A stretch of DNA of 64,000 bases from Candida dubliniensis CD36. Its lineage: Eukaryota; Ascomycota; Pichiomycetes; Serinales; Debaryomycetaceae. The stretch is taken from positions 558,001 to 622,000 of the forward strand of contig NC_012866.1 in assembly GCF_000026945.1 (NCBI RefSeq). The letters are read 5' to 3'. Of the stretch, positions 30,501-45,500 are shown one piece after another (position 1 is the stretch's first letter; each line of letters starts with the position of its first letter). The translations under genes were made by a program, and so were the position numbers. The notes under the pieces are model-generated. The model did no database searches. It worked only from the letters and a program-made list of their open reading frames with translations, and was not told the origin of the DNA.

Positions 30501-33500
30501 AAAAGGCCGTTTTCGCCATAGTTAAGAAAAAACTATTTTGATCCGCGAGCCACCAAATTACCAGTTTCTGCGCTACAAAGATCAAACTGGTGCCGATTTG
30601 TAGCCACAGGATGTAACTACTAACACCGAGAGAGCCATTGGAAAAGGTCTTTAAACAGGACCTGTAGAACAAAAAAGGCCGTTTTTGCCATAGTTAAGGA
30701 AATCGCAGTTATGTCCAGTCAAAACAATGCGACGAATAGAAGCGCTACAAAAGTCAAACTAGTGCCGATTTGTAGCCACGTGTTATGACTACGAACCCCA
30801 TGAGAACTGTTAGAAACGGTATCCAACTGCATACTGGGGGACAAAAAAGGCCGTTTTGGCCATAGTTAAGGGTCAAAATAGTGGTTTATTGTTGACAGAA
30901 GATCGAGTATAGACGAGTAAATGGTAAGGCTAGTGCCGATTTGGAACCACAAAATGTGAGTACCAAAGCCGTTAGATACTGTTTGAAAACCTATTTAGAT
31001 GAAAGCTGTGGGACAAAAAAGGCCGTTTTGGCCATAGTTAAGAAACACACCGATTTTAGTTTTGGTTACTGCTCCACCAATAGATGCGCTACAACGACCA
31101 AACCAACACCATTTTGAAGCCAAGACAAATCTCTATTATGCACACAAACAGTGACTGAGGTAGGCGAATTATTAGAGATGCTACAATAAAAAAGGCCGTT
31201 TTTTTATGCCTTTTTTCTTAACAAATTTCTGGTAAAAAATAGCAGGGAGCCCTGCCAGTTAATTCCGTTGGACATGGAAACATCAATTTTAATGCTACCA
31301 TACTCTTTCAAAGACCTATTTGTAGCTAACAATTTGGATAAACTACCGTTAGAGTTTTGTAGGAATACATGTTATATTCGAAGCTCCATTACCAATAATG
31401 TGGTCTTTTACATAGTGAAAATTGGGGGTAGTCTGTACAGCTATTTTTTGTTAGGCCAACCCTGGCTTTTTTGGTATCAATCTGTAGCCAGCATTTTTTG
31501 GGTATAAACCCGACGATTTGGTAAACGTAGCTAATGTATTGAATGCACACGCTGTGTTTTTAGTTTTGGTCAATCGTTTTTAAAAAAACGCTACCAGATG
31601 GGCCAAAAACGCTAATTAAACTCTAAAATCGTCAATAACTCCACCAATATAGATGCTAGACTTGTGGAAGTCGGGTCACATTAAAGGCGCATTTTGTAAG
31701 CAACTGCCAAATCCAGTACTGTTGAAGTAGCTCTAATATTGGTGGAGATATTGCCCAAAAACCAATATTTCGGAGTTGCATCATTTCCGCAATAGTTAAG
31801 GATGGAAATTGAAGTGTGGGCGGTAGAGGAGTGCTACAAGAGCCAATCAGGTGCCGATTTGTAGGCTACAGTTGTGGTTGTTGAAACCGAGAGTATGTTT
31901 AGTAGCGGCATTTAGTTGGGAGCTGTATGAGCAAAAAGGCCGTTTTGCCCATAGTTAAGAGCATGCTCGTAAACTCCGTTTGTAATGGTACAACCAGTTG
32001 GAGCAGTAAAACTGCCCAATGGGTGCCGATTTGTAGCCAAACATGAACATTGTTAAAGCCGTCATAACCGATCCAAAGATCAGTTGTGGCATGTTCTCTG
32101 GGACAAAAAAGGCCGTTTTTGCCATAGTTAAGAGCACCCCCTTTCTGTAGGTCAACGAATTGAAGTCGGAACTTGGGGGCTCTGGTGCCGATTTGTAGAG
32201 GAAGGTTATGGAGTTTGGAACCGAGAGTATTGATTTGATCAATGGTGTTTTCATTGTTGGAGGGCAAAAAGTGCGAGATGGCCAGAAAAGTCGTGCGCAG
32301 GGCATTTTGGAAAAACAGCGATTACTGGTGAACAAGGACGTCTTCAAAGACCAGACTAGGGCCGATTTGAACCGACATCAATCTAGATTATTGGGTATAA
32401 CTTTGGTTTAAATCGGCTAAAAATTGGAGGAGTTATTAAAGAAAATATTTTGGTGGTCAATCTCCGTGTTTTGGTTGGAGAAGAATGGATCAACGAGTAT
32501 TGATGCTACAAAGGTGAAACTAGTGCCGATTTGTAGCCACAGGATGTAACTACCTATCACTGAAAGAACCGTTAAAAAAGGTGTTGAAACAGGACCTGTA
32601 GAGCAAAAAAGGCCGTTTTCGCCATAGTTAAGAAAAAACTATTTTGATCCGCGAGCCACCAAATTACCAGTTTCTGCGCTACAAAGATCAAACTGGTGCC
32701 GATTTGTAGCCACAGGATGTAACTACTAACACCGAGAGAGCCATTGGAAAAGGTCTTTAAACAGGACCTGTAGAACAAAAAAGGCCGTTTTTGCCATAGT
32801 TAAGGAAATCGCAGTTATGTCCAGTCAAAACAATGCGACGAATAGAAGCGCTACAAAAGTCAAACTAGTGCCGATTTGTAGCCACGTGTTATGACTACGA
32901 ACCCCATGAGAACTGTTAGAAACGGTATCCAACTGCATACTGGGGGACAAAAAAGGCCGTTTTGGCCATAGTTAAGGGTCAAAATAGTGGTTTATTGTTG
33001 ACAGAAGATCGAGTATAGACGAGTAAATGGTAAGGCTAGTGCCGATTTGGAACCACAAAATGTGAGTACCAAAGCCGTTAGATACTGTTTGAAAACCTAT
33101 TTAGATGAAAGCTGTGGGACAAAAAAGGCCGTTTTGGCCATAGTTAAGAAACACACCGATTTTAGTTTTGGTTACTGCTCCACCAATAGATGCGCTACAA
33201 CGACCAAACCAACACCATTTTGAAGCCAAGACAAATCTCTATTATGCACACAAACAGTGACTGAGGTAGGCGAATTATTAGAGATGCTACAATAAAAAAG
33301 GCCGTTTTTTTATGCCTTTTTTCTTAACAAATTTCTGGTAAAAAATAGCAGGGAGCCCTGCCAGTTAATTCCGTTGGACATGGAAACATCAATTTTAATG
33401 CTACCATACTCTTTCAAAGACCTATTTGTAGCTAACAATTTGGATAAACTACCGTTAGAGTTTTGTAGGAATACATGTTATATTCGAAGCTCCATTACCA

Positions 33501-36500
33501 ATAATGTGGTCTTTTACATAGTGAAAATTGGGGGTAGTCTGTACAGCTATTTTTTGTTAGGCCAACCCTGGCTTTTTTGGTATCAATCTGTAGCCAGCAT
33601 TTTTTGGGTATAAACCCGACGATTTGGTAAACGTAGCTAATGTATTGAATGCACACGCTGTGTTTTTAGTTTTGGTCAATCGTTTTTAAAAAAACGCTAC
33701 CAGATGGGCCAAAAACGCTAATTAAACTCTAAAATCGTCAATAACTCCACCAATATAGATGCTAGACTTGTGGAAGTCGGGTCACATTAAAGGCGCATTT
33801 TGTAAGCAACTGCCAAATCCAGTACTGTTGAAGTAGCTCTAATATTGGTGGAGATATTGCCCAAAAACCAATATTTCGGAGTTGCATCATTTCCGCAATA
33901 GTTAAGGATGGAAATTGAAGTGTGGGCGGTAGAGGAGTGCTACAAGAGCCAATCAGGTGCCGATTTGTAGGCTACAGTTGTGGTTGTTGAAACCGAGAGT
34001 ATGTTTAGTAGCGGCATTTAGTTGGGAGCTGTATGAGCAAAAAGGCCGTTTTGCCCATAGTTAAGAGCATGCTCGTAAACTCCGTTTGTAATGGTACAAC
34101 CAGTTGGAGCAGTAAAACTGCCCAATGGGTGCCGATTTGTAGCCAAACATGAACATTGTTAAAGCCGTCATAACCGATCCAAAGATCAGTTGTGGCATGT
34201 TCTCTGGGACAAAAAAGGCCGTTTTTGCCATAGTTAAGAGCACCCCCTTTCTGTAGGTCAACGAATTGAAGTCGGAACTTGGGGGCTCTGGTGCCGATTT
34301 GTAGAGGAAGGTTATGGAGTTTGGAACCGAGAGTATTGATTTGATCAATGGTGTTTTCATTGTTGGAGGGCAAAAAGTGCGAGATGGCCAGAAAAGTCGT
34401 GCGCAGGGCATTTTGGAAAAACAGCGATTACTGGTGAACAAGGACGTCTTCAAAGACCAGACTAGGGCCGATTTGAACCGACATCAATCTAGATTATTGG
34501 GTATAACTTTGGTTTAAATCGGCTAAAAATTGGAGGAGTTATTAAAGAAAATATTTTGGTGGTCAATCTCCGTGTTTTGGTTGGAGAAGAATGGATCAAC
34601 GAGTATTGATGCTACAAAGGTGAAACTAGTGCCGATTTGTAGCCACAGGATGTAACTACCTATCACTGAAAGAACCGTTAAAAAAGGTGTTGAAACAGGA
34701 CCTGTAGAGCAAAAAAGGCCGTTTTCGCCATAGTTAAGAAAAAACTATTTTGATCCGCGAGCCACCAAATTACCAGTTTCTGCGCTACAAAGATCAAACT
34801 GGTGCCGATTTGTAGCCACAGGATGTAACTACTAACACCGAGAGAGCCATTGGAAAAGGTCTTTAAACAGGACCTGTAGAACAAAAAAGGCCGTTTTTGC
34901 CATAGTTAAGGAAATCGCAGTTATGTCCAGTCAAAACAATGCGACGAATAGAAGCGCTACAAAAGTCAAACTAGTGCCGATTTGTAGCCACGTGTTATGA
35001 CTACGAACCCCATGAGAACTGTTAGAAACGGTATCCAACTGCATACTGGGGGACAAAAAAGGCCGTTTTGGCCATAGTTAAGGGTCAAAATAGTGGTTTA
35101 TTGTTGACAGAAGATCGAGTATAGACGAGTAAATGGTAAGGCTAGTGCCGATTTGGAACCACAAAATGTGAGTACCAAAGCCGTTAGATACTGTTTGAAA
35201 ACCTATTTAGATGAAAGCTGTGGGACAAAAAAGGCCGTTTTGGCCATAGTTAAGAAACACACCGATTTTAGTTTTGGTTACTGCTCCACCAATAGATGCG
35301 CTACAACGACCAAACCAACACCATTTTGAAGCCAAGACAAATCTCTATTATGCACACAAACAGTGACTGAGGTAGGCGAATTATTAGAGATGCTACAATA
35401 AAAAAGGCCGTTTTTTTATGCCTTTTTTCTTAACAAATTTCTGGTAAAAAATAGCAGGGAGCCCTGCCAGTTAATTCCGTTGGACATGGAAACATCAATT
35501 TTAATGCTACCATACTCTTTCAAAGACCTATTTGTAGCTAACAATTTGGATAAACTACCGTTAGAGTTTTGTAGGAATACATGTTATATTCGAAGCTCCA
35601 TTACCAATAATGTGGTCTTTTACATAGTGAAAATTGGGGGTAGTCTGTACAGCTATTTTTTGTTAGGCCAACCCTGGCTTTTTTGGTATCAATCTGTAGC
35701 CAGCATTTTTTGGGTATAAACCCGACGATTTGGTAAACGTAGCTAATGTATTGAATGCACACGCTGTGTTTTTAGTTTTGGTCAATCGTTTTTAAAAAAA
35801 CGCTACCAGATGGGCCAAAAACGCTAATTAAACTCTAAAATCGTCAATAACTCCACCAATATAGATGCTAGACTTGTGGAAGTCGGGTCACATTAAAGGC
35901 GCATTTTGTAAGCAACTGCCAAATCCAGTACTGTTGAAGTAGCTCTAATATTGGTGGAGATATTGCCCAAAAACCAATATTTCGGAGTTGCATCATTTCC
36001 GCAATAGTTAAGGATGGAAATTGAAGTGTGGGCGGTAGAGGAGTGCTACAAGAGCCAATCAGGTGCCGATTTGTAGGCTACAGTTGTGGTTGTTGAAACC
36101 GAGAGTATGTTTAGTAGCGGCATTTAGTTGGGAGCTGTATGAGCAAAAAGGCCGTTTTGCCCATAGTTAAGAGCATGCTCGTAAACTCCGTTTGTAATGG
36201 TACAACCAGTTGGAGCAGTAAAACTGCCCAATGGGTGCCGATTTGTAGCCAAACATGAACATTGTTAAAGCCGTCATAACCGATCCAAAGATCAGTTGTG
36301 GCATGTTCTCTGGGACAAAAAAGGCCGTTTTTGCCATAGTTAAGAGCACCCCCTTTCTGTAGGTCAACGAATTGAAGTCGGAACTTGGGGGCTCTGGTGC
36401 CGATTTGTAGAGGAAGGTTATGGAGTTTGGAACCGAGAGTATTGATTTGATCAATGGTGTTTTCATTGTTGGAGGGCAAAAAGTGCGAGATGGCCAGAAA

Positions 36501-39500
36501 AGTCGTGCGCAGGGCATTTTGGAAAAACAGCGATTACTGGTGAACAAGGACGTCTTCAAAGACCAGACTAGGGCCGATTTGAACCGACATCAATCTAGAT
36601 TATTGGGTATAACTTTGGTTTAAATCGGCTAAAAATTGGAGGAGTTATTAAAGAAAATATTTTGGTGGTCAATCTCCGTGTTTTGGTTGGAGAAGAATGG
36701 ATCAACGAGTATTGATGCTACAAAGGTGAAACTAGTGCCGATTTGTAGCCACAGGATGTAACTACCTATCACTGAAAGAACCGTTAAAAAAGGTGTTGAA
36801 ACAGGACCTGTAGAGCAAAAAAGGCCGTTTTCGCCATAGTTAAGAAAAAACTATTTTGATCCGCGAGCCACCAAATTACCAGTTTCTGCGCTACAAAGAT
36901 CAAACTGGTGCCGATTTGTAGCCACAGGATGTAACTACTAACACCGAGAGAGCCATTGGAAAAGGTCTTTAAACAGGACCTGTAGAACAAAAAAGGCCGT
37001 TTTTGCCATAGTTAAGGAAATCGCAGTTATGTCCAGTCAAAACAATGCGACGAATAGAAGCGCTACAAAAGTCAAACTAGTGCCGATTTGTAGCCACGTG
37101 TTATGACTACGAACCCCATGAGAACTGTTAGAAACGGTATCCAACTGCATACTGGGGGACAAAAAAGGCCGTTTTGGCCATAGTTAAGGGTCAAAATAGT
37201 GGTTTATTGTTGACAGAAGATCGAGTATAGACGAGTAAATGGTAAGGCTAGTGCCGATTTGGAACCACAAAATGTGAGTACCAAAGCCGTTAGATACTGT
37301 TTGAAAACCTATTTAGATGAAAGCTGTGGGACAAAAAAGGCCGTTTTGGCCATAGTTAAGAAACACACCGATTTTAGTTTTGGTTACTGCTCCACCAATA
37401 GATGCGCTACAACGACCAAACCAACACCATTTTGAAGCCAAGACAAATCTCTATTATGCACACAAACAGTGACTGAGGTAGGCGAATTATTAGAGATGCT
37501 ACAATAAAAAAGGCCGTTTTTTTATGCCTTTTTTCTTAACAAATTTCTGGTAAAAAATAGCAGGGAGCCCTGCCAGTTAATTCCGTTGGACATGGAAACA
37601 TCAATTTTAATGCTACCATACTCTTTCAAAGACCTATTTGTAGCTAACAATTTGGATAAACTACCGTTAGAGTTTTGTAGGAATACATGTTATATTCGAA
37701 GCTCCATTACCAATAATGTGGTCTTTTACATAGTGAAAATTGGGGGTAGTCTGTACAGCTATTTTTTGTTAGGCCAACCCTGGCTTTTTTGGTATCAATC
37801 TGTAGCCAGCATTTTTTGGGTATAAACCCGACGATTTGGTAAACGTAGCTAATGTATTGAATGCACACGCTGTGTTTTTAGTTTTGGTCAATCGTTTTTA
37901 AAAAAACGCTACCAGATGGGCCAAAAACGCTAATTAAACTCTAAAATCGTCAATAACTCCACCAATATAGATGCTAGACTTGTGGAAGTCGGGTCACATT
38001 AAAGGCGCATTTTGTAAGCAACTGCCAAATCCAGTACTGTTGAAGTAGCTCTAATATTGGTGGAGATATTGCCCAAAAACCAATATTTCGGAGTTGCATC
38101 ATTTCCGCAATAGTTAAGGATGGAAATTGAAGTGTGGGCGGTAGAGGAGTGCTACAAGAGCCAATCAGGTGCCGATTTGTAGGCTACAGTTGTGGTTGTT
38201 GAAACCGAGAGTATGTTTAGTAGCGGCATTTAGTTGGGAGCTGTATGAGCAAAAAGGCCGTTTTGCCCATAGTTAAGAGCATGCTCGTAAACTCCGTTTG
38301 TAATGGTACAACCAGTTGGAGCAGTAAAACTGCCCAATGGGTGCCGATTTGTAGCCAAACATGAACATTGTTAAAGCCGTCATAACCGATCCAAAGATCA
38401 GTTGTGGCATGTTCTCTGGGACAAAAAAGGCCGTTTTTGCCATAGTTAAGAGCACCCCCTTTCTGTAGGTCAACGAATTGAAGTCGGAACTTGGGGGCTC
38501 TGGTGCCGATTTGTAGAGGAAGGTTATGGAGTTTGGAACCGAGAGTATTGATTTGATCAATGGTGTTTTCATTGTTGGAGGGCAAAAAGTGCGAGATGGC
38601 CAGAAAAGTCGTGCGCAGGGCATTTTGGAAAAACAGCGATTACTGGTGAACAAGGACGTCTTCAAAGACCAGACTAGGGCCGATTTGAACCGACATCAAT
38701 CTAGATTATTGGGTATAACTTTGGTTTAAATCGGCTAAAAATTGGAGGAGTTATTAAAGAAAATATTTTGGTGGTCAATCTCCGTGTTTTGGTTGGAGAA
38801 GAATGGATCAACGAGTATTGATGCTACAAAGGTGAAACTAGTGCCGATTTGTAGCCACAGGATGTAACTACCTATCACTGAAAGAACCGTTAAAAAAGGT
38901 GTTGAAACAGGACCTGTAGAGCAAAAAAGGCCGTTTTCGCCATAGTTAAGAAAAAACTATTTTGATCCGCGAGCCACCAAATTACCAGTTTCTGCGCTAC
39001 AAAGATCAAACTGGTGCCGATTTGTAGCCACAGGATGTAACTACTAACACCGAGAGAGCCATTGGAAAAGGTCTTTAAACAGGACCTGTAGAACAAAAAA
39101 GGCCGTTTTTGCCATAGTTAAGGAAATCGCAGTTATGTCCAGTCAAAACAATGCGACGAATAGAAGCGCTACAAAAGTCAAACTAGTGCCGATTTGTAGC
39201 CACGTGTTATGACTACGAACCCCATGAGAACTGTTAGAAACGGTATCCAACTGCATACTGGGGGACAAAAAAGGCCGTTTTGGCCATAGTTAAGGGTCAA
39301 AATAGTGGTTTATTGTTGACAGAAGATCGAGTATAGACGAGTAAATGGTAAGGCTAGTGCCGATTTGGAACCACAAAATGTGAGTACCAAAGCCGTTAGA
39401 TACTGTTTGAAAACCTATTTAGATGAAAGCTGTGGGACAAAAAAGGCCGTTTTGGCCATAGTTAAGAAACACACCGATTTTAGTTTTGGTTACTGCTCCA

Positions 39501-42500
39501 CCAATAGATGCGCTACAACGACCAAACCAACACCATTTTGAAGCCAAGACAAATCTCTATTATGCACACAAACAGTGACTGAGGTAGGCGAATTATTAGA
39601 GATGCTACAATAAAAAAGGCCGTTTTTTTATGCCTTTTTTCTTAACAAATTTCTGGTAAAAAATAGCAGGGAGCCCTGCCAGTTAATTCCGTTGGACATG
39701 GAAACATCAATTTTAATGCTACCATACTCTTTCAAAGACCTATTTGTAGCTAACAATTTGGATAAACTACCGTTAGAGTTTTGTAGGAATACATGTTATA
39801 TTCGAAGCTCCATTACCAATAATGTGGTCTTTTACATAGTGAAAATTGGGGGTAGTCTGTACAGCTATTTTTTGTTAGGCCAACCCTGGCTTTTTTGGTA
39901 TCAATCTGTAGCCAGCATTTTTTGGGTATAAACCCGACGATTTGGTAAACGTAGCTAATGTATTGAATGCACACGCTGTGTTTTTAGTTTTGGTCAATCG
40001 TTTTTAAAAAAACGCTACCAGATGGGCCAAAAACGCTAATTAAACTCTAAAATCGTCAATAACTCCACCAATATAGATGCTAGACTTGTGGAAGTCGGGT
40101 CACATTAAAGGCGCATTTTGTAAGCAACTGCCAAATCCAGTACTGTTGAAGTAGCTCTAATATTGGTGGAGATATTGCCCAAAAACCAATATTTCGGAGT
40201 TGCATCATTTCCGCAATAGTTAAGGATGGAAATTGAAGTGTGGGCGGTAGAGGAGTGCTACAAGAGCCAATCAGGTGCCGATTTGTAGGCTACAGTTGTG
40301 GTTGTTGAAACCGAGAGTATGTTTAGTAGCGGCATTTAGTTGGGAGCTGTATGAGCAAAAAGGCCGTTTTGCCCATAGTTAAGAGCATGCTCGTAAACTC
40401 CGTTTGTAATGGTACAACCAGTTGGAGCAGTAAAACTGCCCAATGGGTGCCGATTTGTAGCCAAACATGAACATTGTTAAAGCCGTCATAACCGATCCAA
40501 AGATCAGTTGTGGCATGTTCTCTGGGACAAAAAAGGCCGTTTTTGCCATAGTTAAGAGCACCCCCTTTCTGTAGGTCAACGAATTGAAGTCGGAACTTGG
40601 GGGCTCTGGTGCCGATTTGTAGAGGAAGGTTATGGAGTTTGGAACCGAGAGTATTGATTTGATCAATGGTGTTTTCATTGTTGGAGGGCAAAAAGTGCGA
40701 GATGGCCAGAAAAGTCGTGCGCAGGGCATTTTGGAAAAACAGCGATTACTGGTGAACAAGGACGTCTTCAAAGACCAGACTAGGGCCGATTTGAACCGAC
40801 ATCAATCTAGATTATTGGGTATAACTTTGGTTTAAATCGGCTAAAAATTGGAGGAGTTATTAAAGAAAATATTTTGGTGGTCAATCTCCGTGTTTTGGTT
40901 GGAGAAGAATGGATCAACGAGTATTGATGCTACAAAGGTGAAACTAGTGCCGATTTGTAGCCACAGGATGTAACTACCTATCACTGAAAGAACCGTTAAA
41001 AAAGGTGTTGAAACAGGACCTGTAGAGCAAAAAAGGCCGTTTTCGCCATAGTTAAGAAAAAACTATTTTGATCCGCGAGCCACCAAATTACCAGTTTCTG
41101 CGCTACAAAGATCAAACTGGTGCCGATTTGTAGCCACAGGATGTAACTACTAACACCGAGAGAGCCATTGGAAAAGGTCTTTAAACAGGACCTGTAGAAC
41201 AAAAAAGGCCGTTTTTGCCATAGTTAAGGAAATCGCAGTTATGTCCAGTCAAAACAATGCGACGAATAGAAGCGCTACAAAAGTCAAACTAGTGCCGATT
41301 TGTAGCCACGTGTTATGACTACGAACCCCATGAGAACTGTTAGAAACGGTATCCAACTGCATACTGGGGGACAAAAAAGGCCGTTTTGGCCATAGTTAAG
41401 GGTCAAAATAGTGGTTTATTGTTGACAGAAGATCGAGTATAGACGAGTAAATGGTAAGGCTAGTGCCGATTTGGAACCACAAAATGTGAGTACCAAAGCC
41501 GTTAGATACTGTTTGAAAACCTATTTAGATGAAAGCTGTGGGACAAAAAAGGCCGTTTTGGCCATAGTTAAGAAACACACCGATTTTAGTTTTGGTTACT
41601 GCTCCACCAATAGATGCGCTACAACGACCAAACCAACACCATTTTGAAGCCAAGACAAATCTCTATTATGCACACAAACAGTGACTGAGGTAGGCGAATT
41701 ATTAGAGATGCTACAATAAAAAAGGCCGTTTTTTTATGCCTTTTTTCTTAACAAATTTCTGGTAAAAAATAGCAGGGAGCCCTGCCAGTTAATTCCGTTG
41801 GACATGGAAACATCAATTTTAATGCTACCATACTCTTTCAAAGACCTATTTGTAGCTAACAATTTGGATAAACTACCGTTAGAGTTTTGTAGGAATACAT
41901 GTTATATTCGAAGCTCCATTACCAATAATGTGGTCTTTTACATAGTGAAAATTGGGGGTAGTCTGTACAGCTATTTTTTGTTAGGCCAACCCTGGCTTTT
42001 TTGGTATCAATCTGTAGCCAGCATTTTTTGGGTATAAACCCGACGATTTGGTAAACGTAGCTAATGTATTGAATGCACACGCTGTGTTTTTAGTTTTGGT
42101 CAATCGTTTTTAAAAAAACGCTACCAGATGGGCCAAAAACGCTAATTAAACTCTAAAATCGTCAATAACTCCACCAATATAGATGCTAGACTTGTGGAAG
42201 TCGGGTCACATTAAAGGCGCATTTTGTAAGCAACTGCCAAATCCAGTACTGTTGAAGTAGCTCTAATATTGGTGGAGATATTGCCCAAAAACCAATATTT
42301 CGGAGTTGCATCATTTCCGCAATAGTTAAGGATGGAAATTGAAGTGTGGGCGGTAGAGGAGTGCTACAAGAGCCAATCAGGTGCCGATTTGTAGGCTACA
42401 GTTGTGGTTGTTGAAACCGAGAGTATGTTTAGTAGCGGCATTTAGTTGGGAGCTGTATGAGCAAAAAGGCCGTTTTGCCCATAGTTAAGAGCATGCTCGT

Positions 42501-45500
42501 AAACTCCGTTTGTAATGGTACAACCAGTTGGAGCAGTAAAACTGCCCAATGGGTGCCGATTTGTAGCCAAACATGAACATTGTTAAAGCCGTCATAACCG
42601 ATCCAAAGATCAGTTGTGGCATGTTCTCTGGGACAAAAAAGGCCGTTTTTGCCATAGTTAAGAGCACCCCCTTTCTGTAGGTCAACGAATTGAAGTCGGA
42701 ACTTGGGGGCTCTGGTGCCGATTTGTAGAGGAAGGTTATGGAGTTTGGAACCGAGAGTATTGATTTGATCAATGGTGTTTTCATTGTTGGAGGGCAAAAA
42801 GTGCGAGATGGCCAGAAAAGTCGTGCGCAGGGCATTTTGGAAAAACAGCGATTACTGGTGAACAAGGACGTCTTCAAAGACCAGACTAGGGCCGATTTGA
42901 ACCGACATCAATCTAGATTATTGGGTATAACTTTGGTTTAAATCGGCTAAAAATTGGAGGAGTTATTAAAGAAAATATTTTGGTGGTCAATCTCCGTGTT
43001 TTGGTTGGAGAAGAATGGATCAACGAGTATTGATGCTACAAAGGTGAAACTAGTGCCGATTTGTAGCCACAGGATGTAACTACCTATCACTGAAAGAACC
43101 GTTAAAAAAGGTGTTGAAACAGGACCTGTAGAGCAAAAAAGGCCGTTTTCGCCATAGTTAAGAAAAAACTATTTTGATCCGCGAGCCACCAAATTACCAG
43201 TTTCTGCGCTACAAAGATCAAACTGGTGCCGATTTGTAGCCACAGGATGTAACTACTAACACCGAGAGAGCCATTGGAAAAGGTCTTTAAACAGGACCTG
43301 TAGAACAAAAAAGGCCGTTTTTGCCATAGTTAAGGAAATCGCAGTTATGTCCAGTCAAAACAATGCGACGAATAGAAGCGCTACAAAAGTCAAACTAGTG
43401 CCGATTTGTAGCCACGTGTTATGACTACGAACCCCATGAGAACTGTTAGAAACGGTATCCAACTGCATACTGGGGGACAAAAAAGGCCGTTTTGGCCATA
43501 GTTAAGGGTCAAAATAGTGGTTTATTGTTGACAGAAGATCGAGTATAGACGAGTAAATGGTAAGGCTAGTGCCGATTTGGAACCACAAAATGTGAGTACC
43601 AAAGCCGTTAGATACTGTTTGAAAACCTATTTAGATGAAAGCTGTGGGACAAAAAAGGCCGTTTTGGCCATAGTTAAGAAACACACCGATTTTAGTTTTG
43701 GTTACTGCTCCACCAATAGATGCGCTACAACGACCAAACCAACACCATTTTGAAGCCAAGACAAATCTCTATTATGCACACAAACAGTGACTGAGGTAGG
43801 CGAATTATTAGAGATGCTACAATAAAAAAGGCCGTTTTTTTATGCCTTTTTTCTTAACAAATTTCTGGTAAAAAATAGCAGGGAGCCCTGCCAGTTAATT
43901 CCGTTGGACATGGAAACATCAATTTTAATGCTACCATACTCTTTCAAAGACCTATTTGTAGCTAACAATTTGGATAAACTACCGTTAGAGTTTTGTAGGA
44001 ATACATGTTATATTCGAAGCTCCATTACCAATAATGTGGTCTTTTACATAGTGAAAATTGGGGGTAGTCTGTACAGCTATTTTTTGTTAGGCCAACCCTG
44101 GCTTTTTTGGTATCAATCTGTAGCCAGCATTTTTTGGGTATAAACCCGACGATTTGGTAAACGTAGCTAATGTATTGAATGCACACGCTGTGTTTTTAGT
44201 TTTGGTCAATCGTTTTTAAAAAAACGCTACCAGATGGGCCAAAAACGCTAATTAAACTCTAAAATCGTCAATAACTCCACCAATATAGATGCTAGACTTG
44301 TGGAAGTCGGGTCACATTAAAGGCGCATTTTGTAAGCAACTGCCAAATCCAGTACTGTTGAAGTAGCTCTAATATTGGTGGAGATATTGCCCAAAAACCA
44401 ATATTTCGGAGTTGCATCATTTCCGCAATAGTTAAGGATGGAAATTGAAGTGTGGGCGGTAGAGGAGTGCTACAAGAGCCAATCAGGTGCCGATTTGTAG
44501 GCTACAGTTGTGGTTGTTGAAACCGAGAGTATGTTTAGTAGCGGCATTTAGTTGGGAGCTGTATGAGCAAAAAGGCCGTTTTGCCCATAGTTAAGAGCAT
44601 GCTCGTAAACTCCGTTTGTAATGGTACAACCAGTTGGAGCAGTAAAACTGCCCAATGGGTGCCGATTTGTAGCCAAACATGAACATTGTTAAAGCCGTCA
44701 TAACCGATCCAAAGATCAGTTGTGGCATGTTCTCTGGGACAAAAAAGGCCGTTTTTGCCATAGTTAAGAGCACCCCCTTTCTGTAGGTCAACGAATTGAA
44801 GTCGGAACTTGGGGGCTCTGGTGCCGATTTGTAGAGGAAGGTTATGGAGTTTGGAACCGAGAGTATTGATTTGATCAATGGTGTTTTCATTGTTGGAGGG
44901 CAAAAAGTGCGAGATGGCCAGAAAAGTCGTGCGCAGGGCATTTTGGAAAAACAGCGATTACTGGTGAACAAGGACGTCTTCAAAGACCAGACTAGGGCCG
45001 ATTTGAACCGACATCAATCTAGATTATTGGGTATAACTTTGGTTTAAATCGGCTAAAAATTGGAGGAGTTATTAAAGAAAATATTTTGGTGGTCAATCTC
45101 CGTGTTTTGGTTGGAGAAGAATGGATCAACGAGTATTGATGCTACAAAGGTGAAACTAGTGCCGATTTGTAGCCACAGGATGTAACTACCTATCACTGAA
45201 AGAACCGTTAAAAAAGGTGTTGAAACAGGACCTGTAGAGCAAAAAAGGCCGTTTTCGCCATAGTTAAGAAAAAACTATTTTGATCCGCGAGCCACCAAAT
45301 TACCAGTTTCTGCGCTACAAAGATCAAACTGGTGCCGATTTGTAGCCACAGGATGTAACTACTAACACCGAGAGAGCCATTGGAAAAGGTCTTTAAACAG
45401 GACCTGTAGAACAAAAAAGGCCGTTTTTGCCATAGTTAAGGAAATCGCAGTTATGTCCAGTCAAAACAATGCGACGAATAGAAGCGCTACAAAAGTCAAA